Shown: positions 36,472-45,418 of the stretch, in pieces
Position numbering within the stretch: the stretch's first letter is position 1
How the letters are laid out: each line of letters begins with the position of its first letter
Assembly (NCBI GenBank): GCA_963843605.1
Contig: CAWJLA010000008.1
Span: 186,001-250,000 of the forward strand
Direction of reading: 5' to 3'
Source of the DNA: FEN-1297 sp963843605
GTDB lineage: Bacteria; Bacteroidota; Ignavibacteria; Ignavibacteriales; Ignavibacteriaceae
Length of the DNA stretch: 64,000 nt
Position numbers and translations under genes: made by a program
Notes under the pieces: model-generated
Seen by the model: only the letters and a program-made list of their open reading frames with translations
What the model was told of the DNA's origin: nothing
Database searches by the model: none

Positions 36472-36945
36472 CTATTTGATTTCGTTCAAAATATTTACTG
36501 CTTTTTCGGGATCGAGATGAGTATATACTCTTTCATTGACCAGCATAGCCGGCCCCTGATCGCACATGCCGAGGCAGTTAGTATATTCAAGGGTAATTCT
36601 TTTATCCTTAGTTGTTTCACCGAACGAAATACCCAACTCCCTTTTTACGGCCGCTTCCACCGCGTCCTTTCCCGCCATATCACATGATATGGTACGGCAC
36701 AAACGCACTATGTTCCTGCCTTTCTGTTCGGAGCATAAAAACGAATAAAAAGTTATTACGCTGTAAACCTCAACGGGGTGGATGTTGAGAAGTCTGGCAA
36801 CTTCCTGCTGGGCAAAGTCGGAAATGTGTTTGTGTTTCCTTTGAATTGCCTGAAGAATTTGAATAAGAGCGGGACGGTCATCACCGTATTGTTCAACAAG
36901 CTGTTCTATCTCTTCGGAAAGAGCGTTCTTTTCCAATACAAGCAT
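36472..36945 (-). CDS. NuoE-like 2Fe-2S subunit, trimer 2 (HydC type)
   Basis: 157 residues from the ATG at 36945, chosen because a GGAGG lies nine bases upstream; the ATG at 36981 would add 12. The thioredoxin-like fold carries a 2Fe-2S cluster: CRTISC (about 83-88) and YTNCLGMCDQGP (about 123-134). N-terminal helices RPALIQILQAIQRKHKHIS fit NuoE/HydC. Its start is 1 bp from the stop of the receiver gene, so signalling and hydrogenase genes are on one transcript. Confidence 0.93.
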   Translation of the reverse strand: MLVLEKNALSEEIEQLVEQYGDDRPALIQILQAIQRKHKHISDFAQQEVARLLNIHPVEVYSVITFYSFLCSEQKGRNIVRLCRTISCDMAGKDAVEAAVKRELGISFGETTKDKRITLEYTNCLGMCDQGPAMLVNERVYTHLDPEKAVNILNEIK

Positions 36946-36946
36946 A

Positions 36947-37327
36947 TTACTTCCCCTCCTTAACGTGCAATAGTTTTTCAACTTTATTTATTAATTCATC
37001 GGGCGAAATGGGTTTTTCAACAAAATCATCAACCGGAACCATTTCATTTATTCCGAAATCCATACCTATTGTTTTAGAAACAGAGGTATACATTAGAACG
37101 GGAATGTTGAATTTTTCCTTTTTGAATCTTTGAGCGAGAAAGAATCCGTCATCCGGTTCATTCATCATTACATCAAGTATTATCAGATCAGGCATATTCT
37201 CTTTTACAATTTTATACCCGTCATCCGGATTTGAGGCGGTTATAACTTCATAACCTTTTGATGTAAGAACTATACTGCTGGCGTCAAGAATATCGGGATC
37301 ATCATCGATAATTGCTATTTTAGCCAT
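36947..37327 (-). CDS. Stand-alone receiver protein, hydrogenase island
   Basis: 126-residue single-domain response regulator: acidic triad D8/D9/D10, phosphoacceptor D52 (LIILDVMMNEPDDGFF), T/S switch at MYTS, and K in VEKPISPDEL. No output domain. The MNEP-DDGFF insertion after the phosphoacceptor is shared in form with the receiver at 39220 (MEEHDSGFI). Its stop is adjacent to the hydC2 start. It probably relays phosphate among the kinases here or acts by protein contact. Confidence 0.9.
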   Translation of the reverse strand: MAKIAIIDDDPDILDASSIVLTSKGYEVITASNPDDGYKIVKENMPDLIILDVMMNEPDDGFFLAQRFKKEKFNIPVLMYTSVSKTIGMDFGINEMVPVDDFVEKPISPDELINKVEKLLHVKEGK

Positions 37328-37384
37328 TTTGTTCCTCTATATTATTTGTTGTTTTTATTTTAAGATACTGTTCTTAAAAATTCT

Positions 37385-38881
37385 TCATTTATAATTATTG
37401 CTTTGTATTACGGGAAAATAAATTTTAAAACTAGTCCCTTTACCGTATTCGGTTTCGACTTCAATCTTTCCCGCATACGAATCGACAATTCTTTTTACTA
37501 TCGAAAGCCCGAGCCCCGTACCGCTTATATTCTTTGTATATTCATTCTTTGCTCTGAAAAACTCCTGAAACAGCTTTGATTTTTCTTCGGGCTTCATGCC
37601 TATTCCGGTGTCTTTAACGGCAGCAGTCAGATAGCGCTCCGATGAGTTAATCTCTATGATCAGATCACCGCCGCGCTTATTGTATTTTATGGCATTGCCG
37701 ATTATATTGGTAAAGAGCCTCGCAATATCGTCCTTGTCCGCCAGAATGTAAGGAAGATTTTTTTCCTCCATCAGATTTACTTTAAGTTCGCTGTTTTTAA
37801 TCTGCAGCTGGAAAAGTTCGAGCTGGGCTTTAATGATTTCGTCCAAATTAATTTTCACAATCTCGCGGTTAATTGTATTTGTCTCCATCCTTGAAATATC
37901 AAGCAGGTCGTTAATCATTTTCAGCAAGCCGTCGATTCTGATTTTTGAACGGTTTATATATTCATTTTTCTGCGCGTCTGTCAGGATGATGTTGCTTTCA
38001 TTAAAAAGCTGAAGAAATCCCGAAACCGCTGCCAGAGGCGCTTTCAGCTCGTGCGAAACCATCGACACAAACTGTGACTTAAGCAGTTCGATTTGTTTCA
38101 GCTCGGTTATATCTTTTAACACGACTACAATGCCGGCAAGTTTATCGTCGGGCCCGGGCACAGGAGAGGTGGTGACTTCGATAAACAACTGCTTATCGGG
38201 ATTGATTTCAATCTGCGCGGAATAAGACTTGTGTTCGAAATTATAAGCAAACAAAAATTTGTTAATCAGCTCGGCAATCTTCGGATGAAGCTTTCCTATT
38301 ATATGTTCTTCAATGGTAATGCTTTCGAGTCCGAGATATTTTAAAGCGGCAGGATTAAAAAGGACTGCTTCGCCGTTTTTATTTACGACAAGTATGCCTT
38401 CCGTAATACAGTTAATAATGGTATTAAGCCTGGTTTTTTCAAACGCAATTTCCAGTAGCCGTTCTTCTCTCTCCTTCTTCCAGTTATCTTTTTCGAGTAA
38501 GAGCCGGCGCCTGTAAATACCTTCGTTAAGTTTTTTAAGAAGCTCTTCGGATGAGAAAGGTTTCGGAATATAGCTGAATGCGCCTTTCTTGGTTGACTCT
38601 ATCGCGGTTTCATAGCTCGCGTAGCCTGTTGCAATAAGACACACTGTATTCGGATGTACTTTAAGAATTTCATCCATCACTTTTATGCCGTCTACGTCGG
38701 GCATTTTCAGATCAATTATAGCAATATCATACTCCGAACCGGTGCCGAGTCTGATTCCCTCAAGCCCGTTTCCGGCGGTTTCGACGAGATAACCTTCGCT
38801 TTCAAGCAGACGCTTTGTGCCCAGGCGAAGTCCTTTTTCGTCGTCCACTATTAATATTTTCGGAATATGATTTTCTTCCAT
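37385..38881 (-). CDS. Receiver-PAS-histidine kinase
   Basis: 498 residues with unusual order: N-terminal receiver (1-125; phosphoacceptor D57 in IIDLKMPDVDG, K107), coiled linker (125-150), PAS (150-260; NCITEGILVVNKNGEAVLFN), HisKA (H277 in SMVSHELKAPLAAVSGF) and HATPase (NIIGNAIKYNKRGG; GTGLGLSIVKRI). The receiver in front of the kinase means it can be controlled by phosphate from another kinase, so it likely sits in the middle of a relay. Cytoplasmic. 57 bp ahead of the receiver gene at 36947. Confidence 0.92.
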   Translation of the reverse strand: MEENHIPKILIVDDEKGLRLGTKRLLESEGYLVETAGNGLEGIRLGTGSEYDIAIIDLKMPDVDGIKVMDEILKVHPNTVCLIATGYASYETAIESTKKGAFSYIPKPFSSEELLKKLNEGIYRRRLLLEKDNWKKEREERLLEIAFEKTRLNTIINCITEGILVVNKNGEAVLFNPAALKYLGLESITIEEHIIGKLHPKIAELINKFLFAYNFEHKSYSAQIEINPDKQLFIEVTTSPVPGPDDKLAGIVVVLKDITELKQIELLKSQFVSMVSHELKAPLAAVSGFLQLFNESNIILTDAQKNEYINRSKIRIDGLLKMINDLLDISRMETNTINREIVKINLDEIIKAQLELFQLQIKNSELKVNLMEEKNLPYILADKDDIARLFTNIIGNAIKYNKRGGDLIIEINSSERYLTAAVKDTGIGMKPEEKSKLFQEFFRAKNEYTKNISGTGLGLSIVKRIVDSYAGKIEVETEYGKGTSFKIYFPVIQSNNYK

Positions 38882-39219
38882 AGCCTAGTCGTTAAATTTT
38901 TCAGCTATTATTTTTATTACAATTTCAGCAGTGTCAAAATTTAGATCCAGAAACCATGCTTCGACTACGCTCAGCCTGATCGAAGATGTCGTCACGCTTT
39001 CACTCACTATAAACTGCAACCTTTTCTTGCTTGTCATCCCGAGCGGAGTCGAGGGACAGACTTACCCGCGACATCGGTAATAACTTTTCAACGATTTTAA
39101 TAGGACACTACCAAACTTTTTTTCTATCCGATAATCTTCGATTTTCCGGGTACAGTGGAGAGAGAATGACCGCCTCGGAAAATCTTTTTAGTAAAAGCCT
39201 AAAATTTACCGGCAGTTTA
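38882..39219. other. Intergenic region with repeat remnants inside the hydrogenase island
   Basis: 338 bp between two signalling genes. It holds the repeat at 38959-39056; otherwise no gene or clear regulatory site. It divides the run into two probable transcripts (45921-39220 and 38881-31911). Confidence 0.5.
38959..39056. repeat. Repeat of the 'gtcatcccgagcggagtcgaggga' type
   Basis: CTTCGACTACGCTCAGCCTG (38959 onward) and GTCATCCCGAGCGGAGTCGA (39033 onward) are imperfect inverted copies, about 75 bp apart. This wording is familiar to me as a dispersed MITE-like repeat in Bacteroidota and relatives. No coding capacity. Confidence 0.6.
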
Positions 39220-39633
39220 CTAATGTTTTTCAACCGTGAAATAAGATTCCAGTTTCTGCACAAGTTCTTCTATCACTACCGGTTTATTTAAAATTTCGTC
39301 GCACTTTAGCCATTCTTTTTCTTCTTTGGTTGAAGCGCCGAATTTAAACCCGGTTATATATGTTGCAGAAGTAAGAACAAACACAGGAATATTTTTGCCG
39401 TGTTCATCCTTTTTAATTTTATAACTTAAGATAAAACCGGAATCGTGTTCCTCCATAATTAAGTCTAAAACCGCAGCATCCGGTTTTTCCGACTTGAATA
39501 ATTCCCAGGCATCATTTGAATTTTCCGCCGTAACAACATTGTACCCTTTTGATTCCATAAGTATTCTGTTCTGTTCCAAAAGGTCGATATCATCGTCTAC
39601 CAATAATATTTTTTTCTTTGCATCGGATTGCAT
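39220..39633 (-). CDS. Stand-alone receiver protein next to the hydrogenase-kinase
   Basis: 137-residue single-domain response regulator: D13-D15, phosphoacceptor D57 (AAVLDLIMEEHDSGF), LTSA switch and K in LNKPVVIEEL. No output domain. It lies 14 bp downstream of the H-cluster kinase and so is its likely phosphate acceptor. The loop with TKEEKEWLKCDEI between strands 4 and 5 is longer than usual. Confidence 0.9.
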   Translation of the reverse strand: MQSDAKKKILLVDDDIDLLEQNRILMESKGYNVVTAENSNDAWELFKSEKPDAAVLDLIMEEHDSGFILSYKIKKDEHGKNIPVFVLTSATYITGFKFGASTKEEKEWLKCDEILNKPVVIEELVQKLESYFTVEKH

Positions 39634-39647
39634 TATAATCCAGCTCC

Positions 39648-41642
39648 TTAATTCATAATAATTTTCTTTAATGTACTTGTTTGGGGAAGTTTAACCGTAA
39701 ACGTAGTGCCTTTCCCCGGTTCACTTTGAAATGAAATAAAACCCTGGTGCATTTTTACTATGCCGTAGCTTATCGCCAGTCCAAGTCCGGTACCCTTGCC
39801 TATTTTTTTTGTCGTAAAGAAGGGCGTAAAAACCTTTCCGTAATTCTCCCGCGCAATACCGCAGCCCGAATCGCTTATCTCAATAACAATAAAACCTTCT
39901 TCGCTCAAAAATCTTATTGTTATCATTTTCTTCTCCGATTCTTCTACAGCTTCGAAAGCGTTGTTTATAAGGTTAAGGAAAACCTGTTTCAATTGGTCTT
40001 CGTCAGCATCTATCGTAGTATCATCTGTAAGGTTTTCCGAACGTATGTCGGTATCTCTGTACAGCGGATTAATTTTGACGATTTTAATTATTCCGGTTAT
40101 TAATTCGGTGATATTAATTCTTGAAATGTTCAGTTTTCCTTCGCGCGCAAAGTTCAGAAGATTAGCCACAATATTTTTACAGCGGTTTGCTTCTTCTATA
40201 ATTAATTCTATATCCTCCTTGGGCTGCTGCTCATCAATTTTTTTCTCAACTGTTTTTTTAAGCAGTGATGCATACATCATTATTGTGCCCAAAGGATTAT
40301 TTATCTCATGAGCAACGCCCGCCGCCAATTGTCCGATAGAAGCCAGCTTTTCGGCAGTTCTTAATTGCTCCTGCGCATCGCTCAGATCATTATAGGCTTT
40401 GTTCAGCTGATCGATCAAATTAGGCAGACACATTTCGCTTTCCGCCAGCCCTTTCGCTATTGCCACTGCATATTCGCGGCATGATTTATAACCGCAGGCT
40501 CCGCAGTTCAATTCGTCCTGAGTGGAAAACTTATTAGTTTTTGCGAGGATCTCTTTTATTTTTTCCTCGCTCGGATACGGCCGTCTCTGGTTATTGGATG
40601 TGAACGTTCTTGAAAAATCGAGGTTCCTGCTGTTGTAAATATTGCTTTTCCAGATTTGTTTATCCGTAGAGTGAATCTTCTTATCAATATAGTCGATCAC
40701 TTTCTCGCGCCTTGAATAGTAATTTAAATCGGAGTCTATTGCGGGACCGCTGATGCAGCCTTCGCAGAAAAGGACATCAACGAATTTTGCGTTAATGCTT
40801 TTATTTGCAATCCCTTCTATTATTTCGATTACTTTTTGTTTTCCTTCAACCACAATTATTTCTTTTTCAAGAATATCACCGGGTATGTCGGCGGTTTTAA
40901 TTAACCCGCCGGCTAAAGGATACGCCTTGCCCATATATGCATGCGGCGGATCAAAGTCTTCGTTCTCCAGTGATTCAAAATTAATGCTGTTTTCTTTTAG
41001 CAGTTTTTTCACCTCGCCGAACGTCAGCACTGCATCAATCACGCCGGCAACTTCCTCACAGGTAAACTCCTGCTTCTTTGCGATGCAGGGTCCTATAAAA
41101 ACGATTTTAATTTCTTCGGCCGAGTTCGCCCTTAGATATTTGCCTATGGCTATCATGGGAGAGACTACTTTCGCAATATTCGGTACAAGTTCCGGACGGT
41201 ATTTTTCTATATAATTAACAACCGCCGGGCATGCGCTGCTTATTACGGTTTTATCATCATCCGATTCAAATTCCTTCAAATAATAGTCGCTAATAAGATC
41301 TGCGCCGAATGCGGTTTCCACAACCTGTTTAAAACCGAGCTTTCTCAATGCAGCAGGTACCTTGCAGTAATCATCCGGGAAAGAAGCGGCGAACGAGGGT
41401 GCCACTATGGCGATGCTGTTATCAAAGGTTAATATTTCATCAACAACATAGTTAAGATCGCTCTGAATCTGCTTTGCATTCTGCGAACATACTTTTACGC
41501 AATGCCCGCAGGCAATACATCTGTCGTATAGTACGGTAGCCTGACCATTAATAACTTTTATGGCAGTTGCCGGACATTCTCTTATGCACGAATAGCATCT
41601 TCTGCATCTGTCAGGTATTGTACTTACGATTTCTTTATTCAT
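39648..41642 (-). CDS. H-cluster-type [FeFe]-hydrogenase fused to a histidine kinase (putative hydrogen sensor)
   Basis: 664 residues. (a) Two 4Fe-4S ferredoxin clusters: C13-x2-C16-x2-C19-x3-C23 and C42-x2-C45-x2-C48-x3-C52. (b) Hydrogenase H-cluster domain, about 75-320: L1 SSACPAV (135-141), L2 GPCIAKKQE (184-192), L3 LFCEGCISGP (291-300). The cluster-ligand cysteines are kept, while the first cysteine of TSCC, the proton relay in catalytic enzymes, is alanine. (c) An extra 4Fe-4S motif C380-x2-C383-x4-C388-x16-C405. (d) HisKA H445 (AAGVAHEINNPLGTIMMY) and HATPase (GTGLGLAISYGIV). No membrane segment. This matches sensory [FeFe]-hydrogenases (HydS, group C kinase-linked). Hydrogen or redox state would gate phosphorylation of the receiver next door. 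Confidence 0.92.
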   Translation of the reverse strand: MNKEIVSTIPDRCRRCYSCIRECPATAIKVINGQATVLYDRCIACGHCVKVCSQNAKQIQSDLNYVVDEILTFDNSIAIVAPSFAASFPDDYCKVPAALRKLGFKQVVETAFGADLISDYYLKEFESDDDKTVISSACPAVVNYIEKYRPELVPNIAKVVSPMIAIGKYLRANSAEEIKIVFIGPCIAKKQEFTCEEVAGVIDAVLTFGEVKKLLKENSINFESLENEDFDPPHAYMGKAYPLAGGLIKTADIPGDILEKEIIVVEGKQKVIEIIEGIANKSINAKFVDVLFCEGCISGPAIDSDLNYYSRREKVIDYIDKKIHSTDKQIWKSNIYNSRNLDFSRTFTSNNQRRPYPSEEKIKEILAKTNKFSTQDELNCGACGYKSCREYAVAIAKGLAESEMCLPNLIDQLNKAYNDLSDAQEQLRTAEKLASIGQLAAGVAHEINNPLGTIMMYASLLKKTVEKKIDEQQPKEDIELIIEEANRCKNIVANLLNFAREGKLNISRINITELITGIIKIVKINPLYRDTDIRSENLTDDTTIDADEDQLKQVFLNLINNAFEAVEESEKKMITIRFLSEEGFIVIEISDSGCGIARENYGKVFTPFFTTKKIGKGTGLGLAISYGIVKMHQGFISFQSEPGKGTTFTVKLPQTSTLKKIIMN

Positions 41643-41682
41643 ATCAACTTACAGATTAACAATTTTGCTTATACCGATATAA

Positions 41683-43407
41683 TTATTTAACAAATCTGCT
41701 CTTATCAAAATATTCAGTATGTAAAATATCATGAGCTTTATGCGAATTAGGTTCGATGAAAAATTCTTTGTAAAGTGTTTTCACCGATTCGTTCTCGTGC
41801 GATCTTCTAATTTTCATTTTGCTGTCTATCTGATAAATGGCTTTCATTCTTTTCTGGATTTTTTCGGGCTTATGATGAATCGGTTGTCCGCCGCCGTTAA
41901 TGCAGCCTCCCGGACATGCCATTACTTCGATAAAATGATATTTCGAAGTTCCGTTTTCTACGTCGTCTAAAATCTTCTTTACGTTGCCTATTCCGTTAAC
42001 AACGGCCATATTCAATTCGATTCCGTTTACTTTTACCGAGGTCTCTTTTATTCCTTCCAGCCCTCTAATAGAATCGAAATCCATTTCATCGAGTTCCTTG
42101 CCCGAAAGCTTGAAGTAGGCAGTTCTTAAAGCAGCTTCCATTACTCCGCCGCTTGCTCCGAATATAGCCGCGGCGCCGGTAGATTCGCCAAGCGGATTAT
42201 CAAACTGATCTTCTGGCAGATCATTAAACTCAATGCCGGCCATTTTGAAAAATCTTACCAGCTCGCGCGTAGTTAATACCGCATCAACATCCGGCTGGTT
42301 ATCTTCATGTAATTCTCCCCTGTTCGATTCGTATTTTTTAACAGTACAGGGCATTATGGAAACAACGAATATATCTTTCGGATCCAGTCCCATTTTTTTT
42401 GCGTAATAGGTCTTAATTACCGCCCCCTCCATCTCATGCGGCGATTTGCAGCTCGACACATGATCAAGCACTTGAGGGCGGTTCTGCTCTACATACTTTA
42501 TCCAGCCAGGGCAGCAGCTTGTAAACATTGGAAGAGGTTTATTCTCCTGAATCCTGTTTATAAGTTCCGTAGCTTCTTCCATTATTGTTAAATCCGCAGC
42601 GAAGTTTGTATCGAATACTTTTTTAAAACCGAGCCTTCGCAATGCTGCAACCATCTGCCCGGTTACATCGGAACCGACGGGCATATTGAATTCTTCTCCC
42701 AATGTTGCTCTTACGGCAGGAGCAACCTGAACTACCGTGAATTTTGTTTTATCGTTCAATGCGTTTGTAACTTCCTTAAGCGAGCTTTTCTCTCTTAATG
42801 CGGCAGTAGGACAAACGAGTATGCACTGTCCGCAAAGTATACAGTCGCTTATATTAAGTCCTTTATTATAAGGAGTCGTAACGTTGGTTGTAAACCCGCG
42901 CTTTGTAAAATCTATAGCGCCGATCTTCTGGACTTCGTGACAGACTCTTACACACCGTCCGCAAAGTATACATTTTGCAGGGTCGCGTTCCATCGAAGGG
43001 CTTGATACATCTATCGCATGACATTTGGCTTCACCTACATAACGGTGCTCTCTTACACTGTATTTTTCAGACAAATCCTGAAGCTCGCAGTTCTTATTTC
43101 GGACGCATACAAGACAATCCTGAGGATGATTTTCAATAAGCAGTTCTACAATTGTTTTTCGAGCTCTTCTTACCCTGGGCGAATTTGTATCTACAATCAT
43201 TCCTTCGTATACCGGAAACGCGCATGAAGGTATTAATCCTCTTTGTCCTTCCACTTCAACAACACACATTCTGCATGAACCCGTAGGGGTTAAATCTTTT
43301 AAATGGCATAAAGTGGGGATATTTATTCCTACCGATTTTGCGGCATCAAGAATCGTCATCCCGTCTTCTGCATTTACCTTTATATTATTTATCGTAAGTT
43401 GAGTCAT
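41683..43407 (-). CDS. [FeFe]-hydrogenase catalytic subunit, trimer 1 (HydA type)
   Basis: 574 residues. 2Fe-2S domain 1-75 (C34, C45, C48, C62), His-cluster region 80-125, two 4Fe-4S clusters (C146-C156, C189-C199), and the H-cluster domain with all three classic motifs: L1 TSCCPGW (296-302), L2 MPCTVKKYE (352-360), L3 EVMACPGGCINGGGQP (494-509). The C-terminal RRSHENESVKTLYKEF is the fused small-subunit tail. It lies 25 bp after hydB1. This subunit turns over hydrogen in the cytoplasm with electrons from HydB; in relatives with a long HydB the trimer couples NADH and reduced ferredoxin (electron bifurcation). Confidence 0.96.
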   Translation of the reverse strand: MTQLTINNIKVNAEDGMTILDAAKSVGINIPTLCHLKDLTPTGSCRMCVVEVEGQRGLIPSCAFPVYEGMIVDTNSPRVRRARKTIVELLIENHPQDCLVCVRNKNCELQDLSEKYSVREHRYVGEAKCHAIDVSSPSMERDPAKCILCGRCVRVCHEVQKIGAIDFTKRGFTTNVTTPYNKGLNISDCILCGQCILVCPTAALREKSSLKEVTNALNDKTKFTVVQVAPAVRATLGEEFNMPVGSDVTGQMVAALRRLGFKKVFDTNFAADLTIMEEATELINRIQENKPLPMFTSCCPGWIKYVEQNRPQVLDHVSSCKSPHEMEGAVIKTYYAKKMGLDPKDIFVVSIMPCTVKKYESNRGELHEDNQPDVDAVLTTRELVRFFKMAGIEFNDLPEDQFDNPLGESTGAAAIFGASGGVMEAALRTAYFKLSGKELDEMDFDSIRGLEGIKETSVKVNGIELNMAVVNGIGNVKKILDDVENGTSKYHFIEVMACPGGCINGGGQPIHHKPEKIQKRMKAIYQIDSKMKIRRSHENESVKTLYKEFFIEPNSHKAHDILHTEYFDKSRFVK

Positions 43408-43432
43408 TTTTTTCTCCGGAAAACCTTTCTCT

Positions 43433-45418
43433 TTAATTCACAACAATCGCATTAAACCGGCAGGCTTCCAAACACATGCCGCACTTAATGCACTTGTCTT
43501 CTACTATATAATGTGCCTGGGATTTTTCACCGACAATCGCATCGGCGGAACATTTCTTAATGCATACTCCGCAGCCGGTGCATATACTGTTGTCAATGGT
43601 GTATGTCAATAACTCTTTGCAAACTCCCGACGAACATTTTCTTTCGTAAAGATGCTCTTCGTATTCTTCCCTGAAATATCTCAGTCCGGATAAAACCGGA
43701 TTAGGGGCAGACTGCCCGAGACCGCACAGAGAAGTATCGCGGATTACATCGGCAAGTCTCTGAAGATGGATTACGCCTTTAAAGCGCTGCAGCTGATCGT
43801 TTTTGTTCTTCGTATTTTTATAACTTATCGGAATCCGTTCGATAATCTCAAGCATTCTCTTGGTTCCTTCACGGCACGGTACACATTTACCGCAAGATTC
43901 GTTCTGTATGAATGTTAGAAAATACTTTGCTACATCTACCATACACGTATCCTCGTCCATTACAACAAACCCGCCGGAGCCCATCATTGCCCCTACTTTC
44001 TTCAACGATTCATAATCAACTTCGGTCGACATTACGCTATCCGGCAAACATCCGCCCGAAGGTCCGCCTATCTGCAAAGCCTTGAACTGCTTGTTGTCGG
44101 GAATTCCACCGCCGATATCGAAAACAACATCTTCCAGTTTAATACCCATAGGAACTTCGACCAAACCTGTATTTTTAATGTTACCGCTTAATGCGAATAC
44201 CTTTGTGCCCTTACTTGTTGCGGTACCTATCGACGAGAAGTTTTCGGCGCCTCTTAGAATTACCGACGAAACATTTGCAAGTGTCTCAACATTGTTAATA
44301 ACTGTAGGCTTTCCCCAAAGACCTGAAACTGCCGGATACGGGGGCCTCGGTCTCGGCATCCCGCGCTTTCCTTCGATCGATGCGATCAATGCGGTTTCCT
44401 CGCCGCAGACAAACGCGCCGGCTCCCTTTTTGATTTTTATATTAAAATTAAATCCGCTGTTAAGAATATTTTTGCCGAGAAGTCCGTACTGCTTGCACTG
44501 AGTGATTGTATTTTCCAGTCTTGCAATTGCAAGCGGATATTCCGCGCGGCAGTATATATATCCTTCGGTTGCGCCGAAAGAATATGCCGCGATAAGCATT
44601 CCCTCGACGACTTTAAATGGATCACTTTCAAGCACAGAACGATCCATAAATGCGCCGGGATCTCCCTCGTCGGCATTACAAATAAGATATTTCTGGTCGC
44701 CCGTATTTTTAGAAGCAAGTTCCCATTTTTTTGCGGTCGGGAATCCTGCGCCGCCCCTGCCCCTTAAGCCGCTGCTTAAAACTTCTTTTATTACCTCTTC
44801 CGGTTTCATTAGTCTCAATACTTTATCGAGTGCTTTAAATCCGTTGTAAGCAATATATGTATCTATTGATGCGGGATTAATAATACCGCAATGCTCAAGC
44901 ACTATCTTTAGCTGATGCCTAAAAAACGGATCGTCGTTAATAGCGGGCACATCCTCGGTAGGAGTACCATGAGTGCCGAGAAGTTTTTCTTTGAATATTC
45001 CTTTTTCAACGATTGTTTTCTGGATAAGCTTGGGAACTATTTTAGGAGTAATCTCACAATATGCGATTCTGTCCTCACCCGGAAGTTTTATATCCACGAT
45101 TACTTCTTTAGCGCAGAAGCCTATACACCCGGTAGTCTCGATATGCGCTATTATATTTAACTTCTTTAACTCGGCTTTTATCTCTTCTTCAACTTTTTGA
45201 GCGCCGGCTGCCAGTCCGCACGTTCCCATTCCGATAAATATTATCGGGACTTCGTGCGATTCGTATTTAAGCTGTTTGTTAAACTGATTAATTTTATCAA
45301 CGCAGTTTTCATCGTGATGACACAGCGGTCCTTCCGTACAGCACCTTACAAAAAGATCGCACGGTTTCTCCGGACTATGCCAGCATTCGGAACAGCATTT
45401 TTCCATAAAATTATTCAT
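43433..45418 (-). CDS. NuoF-like diaphorase subunit, long form, trimer 1 (HydB type)
   Basis: 661 residues. Residues 1-45 are an unusual cysteine-rich leader (Cys at 8, 9, 12, 20, 26, 27, 33, 39 and His at 14, 34, 35). Residues 57-150 form a thioredoxin-like 2Fe-2S domain (MGTCGLAAGAQ; C98 and C102). The NuoF core follows: FMN loop GRGGAGFPTAKKW (about 222), NADH loop CNADEGDPGAFMDR and the 4Fe-4S set SCGKCVPCREG/CGLGQSAP. Residues 600-661 hold two 4Fe-4S clusters (CTGCGVCIKKC, CIKCGMCLEAC). This is the layout of bifurcating HydB. Its ATG overlaps the hydC1 stop (ATGA). Confidence 0.95.
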   Translation of the reverse strand: MNNFMEKCCSECWHSPEKPCDLFVRCCTEGPLCHHDENCVDKINQFNKQLKYESHEVPIIFIGMGTCGLAAGAQKVEEEIKAELKKLNIIAHIETTGCIGFCAKEVIVDIKLPGEDRIAYCEITPKIVPKLIQKTIVEKGIFKEKLLGTHGTPTEDVPAINDDPFFRHQLKIVLEHCGIINPASIDTYIAYNGFKALDKVLRLMKPEEVIKEVLSSGLRGRGGAGFPTAKKWELASKNTGDQKYLICNADEGDPGAFMDRSVLESDPFKVVEGMLIAAYSFGATEGYIYCRAEYPLAIARLENTITQCKQYGLLGKNILNSGFNFNIKIKKGAGAFVCGEETALIASIEGKRGMPRPRPPYPAVSGLWGKPTVINNVETLANVSSVILRGAENFSSIGTATSKGTKVFALSGNIKNTGLVEVPMGIKLEDVVFDIGGGIPDNKQFKALQIGGPSGGCLPDSVMSTEVDYESLKKVGAMMGSGGFVVMDEDTCMVDVAKYFLTFIQNESCGKCVPCREGTKRMLEIIERIPISYKNTKNKNDQLQRFKGVIHLQRLADVIRDTSLCGLGQSAPNPVLSGLRYFREEYEEHLYERKCSSGVCKELLTYTIDNSICTGCGVCIKKCSADAIVGEKSQAHYIVEDKCIKCGMCLEACRFNAIVVN

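Noticed and set aside
33375..45418. Idea that the two hydrogenase trimers are a recent tandem duplication
   Set aside because: HydA1 and HydA2 differ in length, H-cluster L1 and tails, and HydB differs by whole domains, so they are old, separate lineages.
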